64,000 nt of DNA from contig NW_020290017.1 in assembly GCF_003144195.1 (NCBI RefSeq), positions 1-64,000 of the forward strand, written 5' to 3'. Numbering within the stretch: the stretch's first letter is position 1; every line of letters begins with the position of its first letter. A model generated the notes under the pieces. That model was not told the DNA's origin, did no database searches, and worked only from the letters and a program-made list of their open reading frames with translations. Source of the DNA: Ceraceosorus guamensis. Its lineage: Eukaryota; Basidiomycota; Exobasidiomycetes; Ceraceosorales; Ceraceosoraceae. Made by a program: the position numbers and the translations under genes. Below are positions 10,973 through 22,907 of this stretch, piece by piece.

Positions 10973-13252
10973 ATGCCCGCGCACATCAGCGACACCTACT
11001 GCACCTGCTTGTACGTGGCTGCTGAGGGATTGCCACTCTGGCACCCGGGACGTGTTGACCTGGGTGACGTTGGATATGTGCGCGATGGACGATTTCATGT
11101 GAGTGCAAAGCTGTGCCTCACAACTGAAATGTTGTTGACATCCATATCCGCCCAACACGCAGAAACTCTACAATGTAGTCGATGGACCGTCTCTGGTGCG
11201 AAGTGAGGCGGCACGTCCGGACCTAGCAAGACGTACCCAATCAGGTTCCAGGAGTCCACCGGGGTCCCCAGGTGCTGAGCAGTCCGCTTGGACCGCAGTC
11301 CCGGCTTTTGCCACGATGGGCCCTCGCAACAGCTTCTCTGGGGAAAGGCGAGCCAGCGCGCCGCTTAATGTTCCCTCCTCGCCGTCGTCGTCGCCGAGAT
11401 CGCGTCGCACCTCTCTGATGGGTGCGTTCAGAAGCGAGGAGGAGCCACAGCCACCTCTACCCATCTTTGTCGACGAAGCGGAAGAATCGGCTTTCGACAT
11501 TGGGCCTAGAACTAGCGCCAATTTTAGAAGTCTAGGAGCTGGGGTCGGCGCTGAGGTGACGGGTACCGCTGGGGGGACTCTAAGCTTCGAAACGGTCAGT
11601 CGATCTGGGCCAACACGGCCTCGACGCGACAGTAATTGACTCTTCACCACGACCCACACAGTCTGGCGGAGACGGTGCCCTGCTCGTGTCGCGCGATCCT
11701 ACCGTTCGAAACGAATTAGAGCACCTCGGCACCTTGAAGGGTATGTGTGTGGCCCATGCTTCCCAAAGCGAGAGACTTGTGCAATTGATGCTGCTTGCCG
11801 CGCCGTCCTTTAGCATATGTCAAACAGCACCGTCGATGGATAAGCTACCACTACGGACAGAGCGAAGACATGGAGGCAGACGTGAGTATCTTCGATACAG
11901 TTGTGCGTTGCTCGTGGTGCCTAACGCTCACTCATGGCCGCTTCTCATGCAGGAGCTTTGCCTCGTGTACTCAACTGACAGAACGGTAAGCCCACTGCGG
12001 TTATTGAATTGCGAACGAAATGTCCTGATCGCCTGCTTTCCTTCTTGACCGCAGTCTGATTGGGCCTGTGCCGTCCAGCTTGGCGCAGCTCAAGGCGCCA
12101 AAGTGGACTTCCACGTGTTTAGTGTTGGCACTGCTGGCGTATGGGGCGAGTGGCGCTCTACGTTATCTGCAAGCCAACGTGGTCCTCATCGAGGTGAGGA
12201 AGGCAGTTAGTCGCCACCGCTGAGCGCTTGGCTGACTGACTTTCACTTCACTTCTCTCTCAGATCCTTCACAGTACGAGAGAGCACGACTGGAGGCTGGC
12301 CTTGGCCAGAGCGGTACTGCTACTCCCGCGGAGTCTGCTCCACATGAGCGCGAGCCCACAGCGTCAAGTAGAATCGCGAATTGGCGGATGAGCGCTGCTG
12401 TAGAAGCTGGACCGGTTAACATTGAGGCAAGCACTGGGAGCGCTGAGGCGGCCAGCGCTCAGCCTGCCCAATCAACTGCTGGCGCCGGTCAATCGGTCGG
12501 TCCAAGCAATACTGCCGCCCTCATTTCCGAGGTTGGTCGCGTGCCTGCCTTTCCGGATTGGCAGTGGGCGCCCGGCAATCGTGAGTGCGCTTTGGCGCGG
12601 GCCGTGTGCCAGTGGGAAAGAGCGATTCGTGTGTGCTGATGTTCTTGCTGTTTTCACAGCGTTCCCGGCCGACCAAACAATCGTCATCAGGCGTATCACG
12701 GCGCGCTCCCGCCTGGGCCTTGGATTCTTGCCAATGCGCATGGCAGCCTCTGCAGGACCGAGACGTGATGGGCCTGGCGATCGTCGCTCTAGCGGCAGCA
12801 CGAAAGTACCGACATCTACAGGCCCGTTGGACCTTCTTCATGAGTGGGTCTTCCACACGGAACTTCGTGCTCAAATTTCCATCGCGAGTGACTCAGACGT
12901 CGCGGAGGCGATCTCCTCATCGCCGATGCGCAGCATCACCGCAACCTCCAGTCCTGCTCAGCTCAAACGAGCTATCTGGTCCGGAGCAAGCTGCAGTCTG
13001 CGCGTAGAGTGCGACCAGGACGGCATCGCCGTGGTTTTGCCCCGCGGTGAAAAAGAAGGCCCACAAGTCACGGTGCTAGGTCAGCATAAGCAGAATTGTG
13101 GATCACCGAAACCCTCGCTGGGTCGCATCAGTCCGCCAAGCTCCTGTTTCCTTCGACCGCCCGCTGGCGTTCGCTCTCCTCTGTCCGAATCCAGAAAGTT
13201 CTCAGCATCTCTTGGTATGGCCCATGCGGTTGCAGCCGAGCAAGACGCTTGA
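10973..13252 (+). CDS. Uncharacterised basidiomycete-family protein, 595 aa
   Basis: Eight exons: 10973-11098, 11163-11594, 11662-11740, 11814-11881, 11953-11985, 12055-12193, 12263-12580 and 12660-13252. The architecture matches a large basidiomycete family of unknown function. An N-terminal block reads GLPLWHPG...VDLGDVGYVRDGRFHKLYN. A Ser/Pro-rich stretch leads to SGGDGALLVSRDPTVRNEL. A central block reads YVKQHRRWISYHYG, then ELCLVYSTDRTSDWACAVQL, and ends near GEWRSTL. After a linker comes TIVIRRITARSRLGLGF, then WVFHTELRAQISIASDSDV, the usual C-terminal 'host position, acidic DD/SD' block. There is no signal peptide or membrane segment. The extreme C-terminus is uncertain, since a donor-like GTCAGC at about 13080 could remove part of the tail. 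The stop is 471 bp from the convergent eS17 gene. Confidence 0.78.
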
Positions 13253-13723
13253 TCGAAGCATTCCAATGTAGGCTGGCCGCTACAGAAATCGCAATGTACG
13301 ACTCAATGCAGACACGTCAAGCACTATACACCCATCATCATCTTACCTGGAACGATCCGTCCGGACTCGCCCGCGAGGCCTCGCAACGGCCGACTCCCAC
13401 CAATTGTAAGCTCACCACGAGCAACTATGCCTAATGACGGCCACACAATGCACATCGTTCTATACGCGCTGGTTTTCTCCGGCTCCAACTAGATTGCCAG
13501 CGAGTCGGTTGGGATGCGATGCACGAAGACTGTGACGGGTGCTGATTCGATGCATGGGCATTTTCACGACGCTAGTCGAGAGACAGTGTACAGGAAGCGC
13601 AAGCCCGAGGCGCTGGTAGTGGTGTTGATGATGCATGAGTTTTCATGTGCGTGTGTCTAGGAACGGCGAGTCGGGTCAAAGAAGACCTGCCTCATCCTGG
13701 TTGCCGAAGGCTGCAATGCCAAT

Positions 13724-14653
13724 TTAGCGGCGACCCGCACCAACGACAGTTCGGCCACCGCGGCGCTCGGGAGCTTGGAACTGTGTGACAGGTGCGGAAA
13801 CACTGACGGGCAGAGAGTCGAGGCCAATGGATTTGAGCATCTCCTTGGTGTCGGGGTCGACCTCAAGACCGCCGGATGCGGTGGTGTCAAGGGCAGACAC
13901 TTCGGGAACGTATTGATCCTGCATATTGGAGAGGAATGAGGTCAATTTCGCTCTGGTCTCTCTCGCTTTCTGATGCGGAGCTGCGGGGGTGTGGGATGTT
14001 CCTTGTTCAGGCTCGACTACTCACCTTGCGCTCACGCTCCTCCTCCTGCAGCTTGAAGCTGATACCGCGGACAGGTCCCTTCTGAATTCTCCTCATCAAG
14101 TGGGTGGTGAAACCGGCAATCTTGTTGCGGAGACGCTTGGAAGGCACGATGGCAACCTCATCAATGACGCGCTTGTTGGTGTGGAAGTCAACAGCGTTGA
14201 GACGAGGGCTAAGGGCGCGGCAAAGTTGGAGAGGTCAGAACTTCAACCTGTCTTCCTACAAGTACCAAATTGAGCCCTAATCTGAAGCGATTGATGCCTG
14301 TGTCGACGCTCCGCTTCCTGTGCACCTTCACACAAACATGCCTTTCACCCAAAGACGTCGTCGCCTGTCTGCATCCCGTCATGAAAGAGCACTCACTAGT
14401 AACGCTCAATGAGCACACGCGATGCGCGCTTAACGGTCTTCGTACGGACACGACCCTACAAGTGTAGATTCCAGCAATTTGAAAAGGGCCCCAATACCAT
14501 CAAAGCGATTCCAAGCATCCAGCGAAGACAAAGTCCAGCACCATTCAGCATCAGCGATTCAGAATTCAAGCAAAAAGATTGACCAGCGAATAGTCAGTCG
14601 TCGATACAGTCTGGGCAGAACGCGGCACGGTTCGTGGAGATAATACGCACCAT
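13724..14653 (-). CDS. RPS17: Small ribosomal subunit protein eS17
   Basis: Four exons: 14653-14651, 14455-14397, 14208-14025 and 13918-13724; 146 aa. eS17 is a structural protein of the 40S subunit. The spliced product starts [21 protein letters not shown], with [36 protein letters not shown] and [19 protein letters not shown] following in the family order. The C-terminal tail ends [13 protein letters not shown]. The length is that expected for fungal eS17. The first coding exon holds only the start codon: a 195-nt intron with a GTGCGT donor follows the ATG directly. The gene is divergent from uS8 (start 15494). Unusual for this window is only the exon-1 arrangement, which is common in ribosomal protein genes. 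Confidence 0.97.
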
Positions 14654-15493
14654 TTTGGCTGATCTTGAGGGTTGTTGAGGTGAGAGTGCGTTAAATCTTT
14701 GCGGATGGTGGAGAGGAATGTCAGACGGCGATGGAAGCCAACCCTCTCGATGGCTTGCCCGCCTGCGCTTGATGGCAGGTGCCGGTGCGCGAAGTCACAG
14801 CACGTGACGTTGCAGCTCGCGACGGGCACGCAGCTGCCGCGTGGCTCGGCCGAGCGAGCTGCGGCCTGCGCCTCTAGCCAAGGGACGCGGCAAGTCGAGA
14901 TGAAAGCATGCATGCAGAGGAAGTCTTGATTTGGGGTTACGATTCAGGAGCCCAGCGAGCGCTTTAGCCTTCTTCCACTTCCACGCAAACCACTACAGCA
15001 TCCGCTCACGACTCAACTCACTCTAATTTCCAGTAAGTATCTTTCCGTTAAAAGAAGGCCGCTCCTCCAAGGGCTTCGTCACTGCAATGCCACTTTCGCC
15101 AATGCCTTTGTACGCGCTTCGTGGAGGGTTCGGTCTTCCCTCCAGCTTGCACCAATGAAACCTTTCCCAGAGCTCCACCACCGCGTCCGCTGGCTGGGTT
15201 AACCCTGATGTTGTTCATCAAGTCGGTTTGGCAGGTGCATTCAACGGCTCTGCATCCAGAGATTGGCGGTGCAGGTGCTTTGCTCAGGAGACAGTCGAGC
15301 CGCTTTGCTCGGTATCTAATAGATGGACTGAGCAAGCAAAGCAGTGGTGGCCGGCGATGAAGGGGGCTGTATGGAGACTCTTTGGAGCGTCAGAGATCGG
15401 CGCATCGTTTTATTGCTGGAGCGGAACAGTAGGCTGACTGCTCAGCCTTTCTGTACCCGCCTGGCAGGATATCCCTCTCAAAGATCGCCCAAA
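14654..15493. promoter_or_regulatory. Divergent promoter of ribosomal genes eS17 and uS8, with a likely 5'-UTR intron
   Basis: The 840 bp between the two start codons hold both promoters. A strong donor (CAG|GTAAGT-like, GT at 15033) and a pyrimidine-preceded acceptor (CTGGCAG ending at 15467) lie 26 bp upstream of the uS8 ATG, suggesting a leader intron of about 435 nt on the plus strand. Ribosomal protein genes often carry such leader introns. This is inferred from splice signals only. Confidence 0.55.
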
Positions 15494-16345
15494 ATGGTCC
15501 GCATCTCAGTCCTGGTGAGTTCAGCAATCTGCGCCTAAATTCGACGCGAACTTGCGAAACTGACCCTCAACTATCACGTACAGAACGACGCGCTCAACAG
15601 CATTGTCAACGCAGAGCGCAAGGGAAAGCGCCAAGTGCTCCTCAGGCCGTCTTCCAAGGTCACCATCAAGTTCTTGAGCGTCATGCAACAACATGGTGAG
15701 CATACAATGCGGAGCACTCGACTTGGCGACGAGCACGGCTGTTCTCCTCAGCCTCGGGCTTATAACTGTTGGGCGATCGGCCGGGCCGCGATTCACACTC
15801 GCGTCTCGATTCTCCCCACCGGTGCTCATCTTTAAGAGCCCGACAGAGCAAAGCTTGCTCGAGCCCTTTGGGCCGGGCGCTTGCACTAGCGAGCTTCCAT
15901 TCCATCCTCGAGTGGGCAGCTTGCCGGCACTCAGCTACATGCCCAGCCCAGTCGCTCTCGAATCGAAAGCTGACTGAAGATTCTTATTGTTCGTGTTTGC
16001 AGGCTACATCGGCGAGTTCGAGATTGTTGACGACCACAGATCAGGCAAGATTGTCGTGCAGCTCAACGGAAGAATCAACAAGGCTGGTGTCATCTCTCCC
16101 CGATTCAACGTGCCCCTCTCCAGGATTGAGGGCTACGCCTCCAACTTGCTCCCCAGCCGTTCCGTCGGACTTGTCATCCTCACCACTTCGGCTGGTATCA
16201 TGGACCACCACGAGGCCAGGCGCAAGCACGTCGGTGGAAAGATTCTCGGGTATGTAGCATGCGTTTGTCCAGCAGACGTGAAAATGGGTCGTCGGGCTGA
16301 CGATGGACTCGGCTACTCCAACTCTTTTGCAGATACGTCTACTAA
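15494..16345 (+). CDS. RPS22: Small ribosomal subunit protein uS8
   Basis: Four exons: 15494-15514, 15584-15695, 16003-16249 and 16333-16345; 130 aa, exactly the eukaryotic uS8 (S15a) length. uS8 binds 18S rRNA in the 40S platform. The product begins [20 protein letters not shown], continues [52 protein letters not shown], and [16 protein letters not shown], and ends GGKILGYVY. The last exon codes only for the final Gly (partial), Tyr-Val-Tyr and stop. The second intron (307 nt) is long for this genome. Divergent from eS17, giving a co-oriented promoter region for two proteins of the same subunit. Confidence 0.97.
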
Positions 16346-17118
16346 GCGTCTCGATCTGTGCTGCTTATGCAAACCAGATTTTGGCGAGTCAAGCTGTTGT
16401 CCTAGCTCCGCACCGAGAAGTGTCAAGCCTCCCTGTACTACCTTCATGCATTACGCTACCACAAAACTATGCGCACAGCACAATGGCATCAATGGTCACC
16501 CCACTGCGTGTGGGTGGTTCGCGATCTGTGCTACATCTGCTCGTAAACTTCACCGCCAATGCTCGTCGGTAAGCGGTGAAGCCCATCGGTCTTTGTCTTT
16601 GCGGTCGTCATTTGTCAAGCTGCTCCTTCTTGCTTGTCAGGCCGTGAGGTAGATGGGGACTCGAAACCTCACACTGCCACGGTCCATGTACGGTCCCTCG
16701 CCGCGGGTCACATTCGTGATTTGACGGATCGACATGCATCAGCAGGCGCGTGAAATCTCGGAGCATGCATGGTCTGCGCGCATGCGCCCCTTACTCGATC
16801 ACTGTTGTGGCCGACGCGGGCCAAGGAGCCGCGTGCATCAACCACCCACAGTGACATCTCTGTGCACTGTTTCTAACTCACGACACCCCGAGTAACACCT
16901 CTTGACTCCTATCGCCTAGCCTCAATTATTCCGTTCAGACCTCGTCTTCGACTGCTATAGTTCGAGTCATAGCATTGGTTTTGGCATTCACTTCAAATGT
17001 ATGACGAAAGCACGCCGAACGTCATTTAGTCTAACACAGCCTCATTGCGACAGCCCTCTGTTCGTAGTTATCACGCCTCCCTCCACACATCCGGGTGTCC
17101 ACTCTCCGCTGCACCACA
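16346..17118. other. Intergenic between uS8 and the large hydrolase gene
   Basis: It holds the uS8 3' end and the promoter of the gene starting at 17119. No further gene is supported. A box-B-like GGTTTCGAGTCCCC on the minus strand near 16655-16668 was examined and does not fold as a tRNA. Confidence 0.5.
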
Positions 17119-20100
17119 ATGCCCGAGCGAGCACCATCCATAGCACCCTCAACAATCTCCCGATCCGGCGTGAAGCTCAGCTCATCACCAACAGCTGCAC
17201 AGGCCACACTTAGCCCCGCATCGCAAGTACCATCGACCTCCTACCTCTCTAGATCGGCAGAAAGCGCGACGCGCCGGTTGCAGAGGGTGGCGAGTGATGC
17301 CAGCTTCTCTATTCGCACTCCGCATCGCAAGCAAAGTCAGACGATCGAAGATTGCAAGCCGCCACGCGATGTACTTGCGGAAGCATTGAGCCCTGCTCAA
17401 AACTCGATGGATCCCACTATAGCGCAAGCGCCGGATCCAATCGCCTCCACACCCCCACACGAGCCACCAGCAGCTGCGCCAGAAGCACGATCCAGTGCAT
17501 CTATCAAGCGTCCATTGACACCTCCAGCTGCTTCACTAGAGGCCTCGGCCAGAGCAGCAGCTCGTCGTCGAACATGGTGGGGCTTCGGACCTCTCGAGGC
17601 GGAGGCCGAGCCTCCAGATGCTCCAGACGTACAGAGTCTTTGCCCGCCTTCTACTGCGGAGGTTGGCCGAGACGCGGTGATGAGGGAGAGAGAGGAGCCA
17701 CCTCCCCCGATGAATGATGCAGAGGCCAGATTTAGAGCGGAGCTGATGGCAGAGGCGCAGAGTGAGACTGCCTCCTCCTCTTTGCCAGTTTCGGCGGGCA
17801 CGCAGTCGAAGCGCAGCAGCTGGTTTGGATGGGGGGTCGCTGCCCACACCGATCCTGAGGCGGACCAAGGTAGCCCTCCTTCTTCCGCTGAGCAATCAAC
17901 ACGGATCCAACAGAGTTCTCCGTCTGAAGAGAGGGCGTTACAGGCTCCAGAGCTTCGCAATGGGTCCACTTCGAGACGCACTGCTCGTGGTGGTCGCATC
18001 AGCGGCGTGGCCAGAGGTGCTGTAGCGCAAGCATCTCCACTTCGCCAGGGCTGGGGTGCGGACTCGGAAGCTTCTTTGCAAGGATTACAAGATCCTACAA
18101 CGAAGACTGCTGATCTCGAAGGCACGGCGGAGAACGCGCCCGTGCCTGAGCTAGACCGCGAAGTTGCGGGGACGGTGCCACTTCAAAACCCTGCTGCCTC
18201 AGCCGGCAGTGGCTGGGGATGGCCTCTCTGGAATCGTTCTGCACCAGAAGCCAATGACACAGCGCAGCTCTCACTTGAAGCGCTACGTTTGCAAGGCGAG
18301 ACGCCAGCAACACAGGGTGCGGCTGAGCATTCCTCTGCTGGTGACGGCACAATAGCAGCGCCCGCCTCATACTACGACACTACCGTCGGTCTCATCTCTC
18401 GATGGATGCCCGGATGGCCGAGAATCCCTGAGCCGTCAGATACGGCGGACATCAGCGCTTTAGACACCGCGCAGGTAAAGCAACCTCCGCCCGCTCTGAC
18501 ACCCGCCGAGCAGGTCAAAGCAGAAGCATTGGCTCGCCCTGCTCATGCGCCTATCCAGACACCAGAGCTCGAAGCCCGGAAAGCTGTTCTGAACAGCGCA
18601 ACTAAGAGTGGATGGATATCGTACTTCAGCTCTCGAAGCGCACACACTGCTAGTCATCGTGTTGGCGACGCGCCTGACGGCCCTGAGGTGATGGAAATTG
18701 ATTTCGAGGGATCTAACGAAGATGGCACTCCGGCCAATGCAGCTGGCTTGCGCCCTGCTAGTCAAAACTTCGGCAGGCCACGGGGCGCCAGCGGACTTGC
18801 TCCTCCGGGCAATGGCGACGGGGACGGTGGAGCCGGGCGCAAGAAGAAAGGCAAGCTCGACAACGCCACGCCCACGAACGGCGCGCCGACGTCCTCAAGG
18901 TTACAGAGTGGCCCTCCTGGGCTGGCGCACAAGCTTTCGAGAGGCTCTCTCAAAGGGTCTGAGCCATCTCGCAGCTCGATTGCTGGTAAAGGGCCCACGG
19001 CTGGAGGGAAGGCTGGAGAGACGCCTGTCGAAGGTAGCCTCCAGGAAGGTCCTCAACCTGATCCCGCTCCTCCAGCGAGCCGACCTCTGACGCCACTCAC
19101 TCGAGGGGGCCGAGGAACAGGTGGGCCATCGGCTCCTGGCGAGTCGAGTTCGGGAAAACCTCCCAGCATAAGTCCACCTCGAGCCAATCTTATCTTGCCT
19201 TCCTTCGAGGACACCTTCGATCGGCCTCCTCGCTCACATGCGCCTCCTGGAGGACTTGTAGAGCGGACTTTGAGTGCAGTGACAGCTTGGGTTGGGGGCA
19301 GAGAAAGGAAGTTCTCGACCTCGTCCAGCAAATTGCGTCGGAGCTCGTCGATCATGGAAGCTGGACCTGCTGCAGTAGCTCGACGAGAAGCTGCAGAGTC
19401 TGAGAACAGGCTACCACGGACATGGGCAGTCATGGGCCTCAAGGAGCGAGCGAAGTCACGAGGGTGCAAAGAAATGGACAAAGTGGTCGTGATTGGAATT
19501 CATGGTTGGTTCTCGGTAGGACCGCTTGCGAAGTGGTTCGGCGAGCCTACTGGCACCAGTACCAAGCTAGCTACGATGATGGCCGACTCCGTCAAGCGGC
19601 ACTATGAGGGGGCAGGCTTGGAGCCACCCAGCACAGAGCACGGGCGTTTGACGGTCATTCCGCTTCAAGGCGACGGGAAGGTGGCTGATAGAATCGACAA
19701 GCTGTATGCCGCGCTCCTCGCGCAGCAGCAATGGGTGCAAGCAGTGAAGGACGCAGATGTGCTGTTTATAGCTGCGCACAGTCAAGGCTGCGTGGTCGCA
19801 ACGCATCTTCTGGCGCGCCTGCTTGAGCAGGGAACCGTCCAGCCTAACCGCACAAGGACTGCGCTGCTCGCCATTGCCGGCATCAACCATGGTCCCTTCA
19901 ACAGCTTGCGCTCAGGCGTCAGCAACTACTACTTGAACGCGTTCGAAACGCCGGCTGCCAAGGAGCTGTTTGAGTATCAGTCCAGCAGCAGCACCTGCTC
20001 GCGCCAATACTCTTCGGCTCAGCGTATTGTTTTGGACAAGGGCGTCAAGGTGGCTTATGTCGCCTCAGTGGATGACCAAGTCGTACCGTTGTACTCTGCA

Positions 20101-20826
20101 CTCAACTCCTCCACAAGTCATCCTAGCATCGTGCGCGCTCTGTACGTGGATAGCCGAGCATTCCCTCGCGTCGACTTTGTAAGTCGTCTCGCTTTCACCA
20201 TCATCTGCGCATGTCACTTTCTGACCGCACGCTCTCTCAATCGACCCGGCCACAGTTGACGAACCTCTTGGCTTTCTGCGTTGGCGTGCGGAACGCGGGC
20301 TTGCCTGATCACGGACTCCTCTCTCTCCTGTCTGCTTCGGTAGCGGGCTCACTCTACGCTGGGGAAGGCCATAGCAAGTGCTATGAAGAGCCATTAACCT
20401 ACGATTTTGCTGCTCGTTATCTTTTAGGTGAGCGAATCAAAAATTGCTTCTCCCTCCTTTCGATTGTTGCTCACATTACACTTACTGCATTTGCGCTCGA
20501 CAGAAACTACATCACCGTTGCGCCCTCCGACATTACTAGTGGGCGAAAGCGCGCCTCCAGCGCCCATTTTCGAAACATTCGAGCCACAAAGGTGGAACCC
20601 CTACTCGCTTCCCTGGGCGTTGCGCGGGATCTTGGAGGATGTGGCAGTCCGAGAGCTTTATTCCTCCGATATTGCCAAGCTGCTCAGCGACTATGCGCGT
20701 TGGTCGCCCAGCACCAAAGTGCTGAAGGATGTCCAGTGGCGATTGGAACCCATGCGCCTTATTCCAAGACCACCCGAAGCTCAAGAGGTTCCTCGATCTG
20801 CAGCAAGCTCAGTATCAAAGCTGTAA
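17119..20826 (+). CDS. Large alpha/beta-hydrolase-fold protein with disordered N-terminus, 1184 aa
   Basis: Three exons: 17119-20178, 20256-20427 and 20504-20826. The start chosen is MPERAPSIAPSTISRSG, the first true ATG. Residues 1 to about 770 are Ser/Pro/Ala/Glu-rich and low in complexity, with repeated short aromatic islands (TWWGFGPL, SSWFGWGV, SGWGWPLWNRSAP, LISRWMPGWPRIPEP, SGWISYFSSRSA), which look like short linear motifs in a disordered chain. The last 350 residues form a hydrolase domain: VVVIGIHGWFSVGP (oxyanion-type strand and HG), a nucleophile elbow AHSQG with Ser888, VDDQVVPLYSAL as the likely acid, and GEGHSKCYEE as the likely histidine. There is no signal peptide. The fold call rests on the Ser-Asp-His order and motifs. 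Substrate and location are unknown; a cytosolic or membrane-associated lipase is a guess. Confidence 0.85.
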
Positions 20827-21858
20827 ACACTTCGACGTGATGCAACCCATGCACACTGGCGTAAATGTGGTCAGAACGTGGCAATCCGAGGGCATGCACT
20901 AGGCTAGAGCATGATTGCTTGACGACCGTCTATGAGAGGCAGCGAGCGCGAGGCGCCTTGATCGGCTTCTGCCTGTCATCCTCGAGACGTGACCGGAGTA
21001 AGGTAAATGCATCGGCGAAAAGCCAGCAGCTCAAGACCTCGACTGGATGCTTGATGGATGTTTTGGTGGAAGTCGATTAGCGCACCACTGCTACACAATA
21101 CCGGTTCCATGGGCTCTCTTCTGTGACTGCGGTCATGACCAAGCAGAAGTCTGCGAGGCAAGGAGGTGCTGGTCGACGTCAATGTCATTACAGATGGCCC
21201 ATCCTTATCGCACAGCGATGAGAGGAAGCTGACCGCTGAGTAGACACTTGCCGCGAGGACCTCGGTGCTGTTCGGCTTGCACAATTAGCATATTGCCACC
21301 AGCATGGCACCTTTCACCGCGTACTCCAAAGCTTGGTGGGAGCTGCGCAGACAGGTCTGTAAATCGCGCTTTTTGGCGACGCACGGCGGAACAATCCTCG
21401 TGGTGCATGTATGGCACGTTTCATCTACGCCGGGCGCTCAATCGAGAACCTCCTCGATGACGCCCTGCTTCAATTTCCACTCTCATATGAGCGAGGTGGT
21501 CTCCAATCATGCGGCCACGACGACGCCAAATCAAGACTCATCGATGAGCGGATGACATCGTTGCTAAAAGCTGAATCAAATGTGAAACCAGCAGGCAACG
21601 AGTGTCGCAGAGTCCCGCTCGAGGTCCCACTCTGACTCGAGCTTCAGGTGCACACAGGGACAGCAGGACAAGGCAGGGAGTGAGGGATCCGCTCTTGACT
21701 TACGACTTGCGTGTGGCGCGTGCGCACGCGCGCTCGCACGTGCTCGCTCGTATCCACTCACAACACTTCATCGGAAATCACCAATCCCGAACATCGCGAG
21801 GATGTCAACGTATTTGAAAGTTCGGAGGCAGCTCACTCAATCAGAATCACGCCGATGG

Positions 21859-21922
21859 CGTGTTTGGGGCACCGCAACGGTACGTGTACCGCCGGCGTGA
21901 CGTGCTTGGGGAAGCGCAACGG
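21859..21922. repeat. Imperfect direct repeat, two 22-nt copies with 42-nt period
   Basis: Copies at 21859-21880 and 21901-21922 match at 19 of 22 positions (CGTGYTTGGGG...GCAACGG). In one frame they give CLGHRNG and CLGKRNG, but that frame has no other support, so a simple duplication is the safer reading. Confidence 0.6.
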
Positions 21923-22880
21923 CCCACATGCCGCCCGGGGAGTCGCCCTCTCGCCCCGCTTCAAAAGTGACGGTCGCAATCAAGCAATCAATGATATCCT
22001 GATCCCCGCTCCTTTGCGGCGTCGATGTATCCTTCATCATCAATTTCAGGCGTCCGTGCAGCAATGAACGACCGCAATCAGGACTCGTCGATATCGCGCA
22101 ATCTCTTTGGTCTGATAAGGGTCGCGTAGGCCTCGGATGGCGTCGCTCAAGCGCTCATCCTTACTCTTGCATGTCCGCCTGATGCTTGCAAGCACCAACC
22201 GTGCATGCGACAAGAGGAAGAGTCACCGGTGAGGAATGGATGCACATGTCAAGATAGCTTGATGGCAGACCTGCCCTGCGCAGCTTCTGCATGCTAGCAC
22301 GACTTGATTGCCACACGGACAAATTCACACTCTCCATCGATAGCAGCTACAGCGATAGGCGAGTAGGCAAGCACGCTAGCATCTGATAAGCTTCCGAGTC
22401 AAATGAACATGCAGCAGGTTTTTGCTTATAAAGGGCGGAGGCATCCAGAGACTTGGACGTCAATTGGGTCGGTGCACGTAGCCCAAAGCTGCCCTGACTC
22501 GGACTCTGCTGCAAAGACCGCCGCCTGCTCCATTCAGCTTGACTGTCTACGAGTCTGGCACTCGAGGCACTCTGCATTCTCCACCTGCTGAGCTAGCAGT
22601 AATCTCCCCTTTCTGCAAGCGTTGCTATAGAGCGTTTCCGCTCATCGCGTCCTAGCTTTGGCCCAGCTAGGCGGCAAACCAACAAGGCGTCACGATCTGG
22701 ATTCGTGGCTGTACCAACGAGCACGTCGCGGGTCTGGGCAACCTCGATCGAAAAGGTGCTCTCGCGAGACGCGACCCTGGCCAAACACTCATATGAACCT
22801 TCTCATCTGAGCCTTTTCATTCACGATTTAATCTGCTTCTGTCTGGACTGGTGCACATACCGACAACTACGTACATAGCG

Positions 22881-22907
22881 CTGCTGCTGCTGCTGGCGCT
22901 GCTGCTG
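22881..22907. repeat. CTG/GCT trinucleotide tract
   Basis: Five CTG units, one GCG interruption and further CTG units in non-coding sequence. A simple repeat with no visible function. Confidence 0.7.

Noticed and set aside
16655-16668. tRNA gene suggested by a box-B-like GGTTTCGAGTCCCC on the minus strand
   Set aside because: No T-stem pairing, acceptor stem or anticodon arm can be formed around it.
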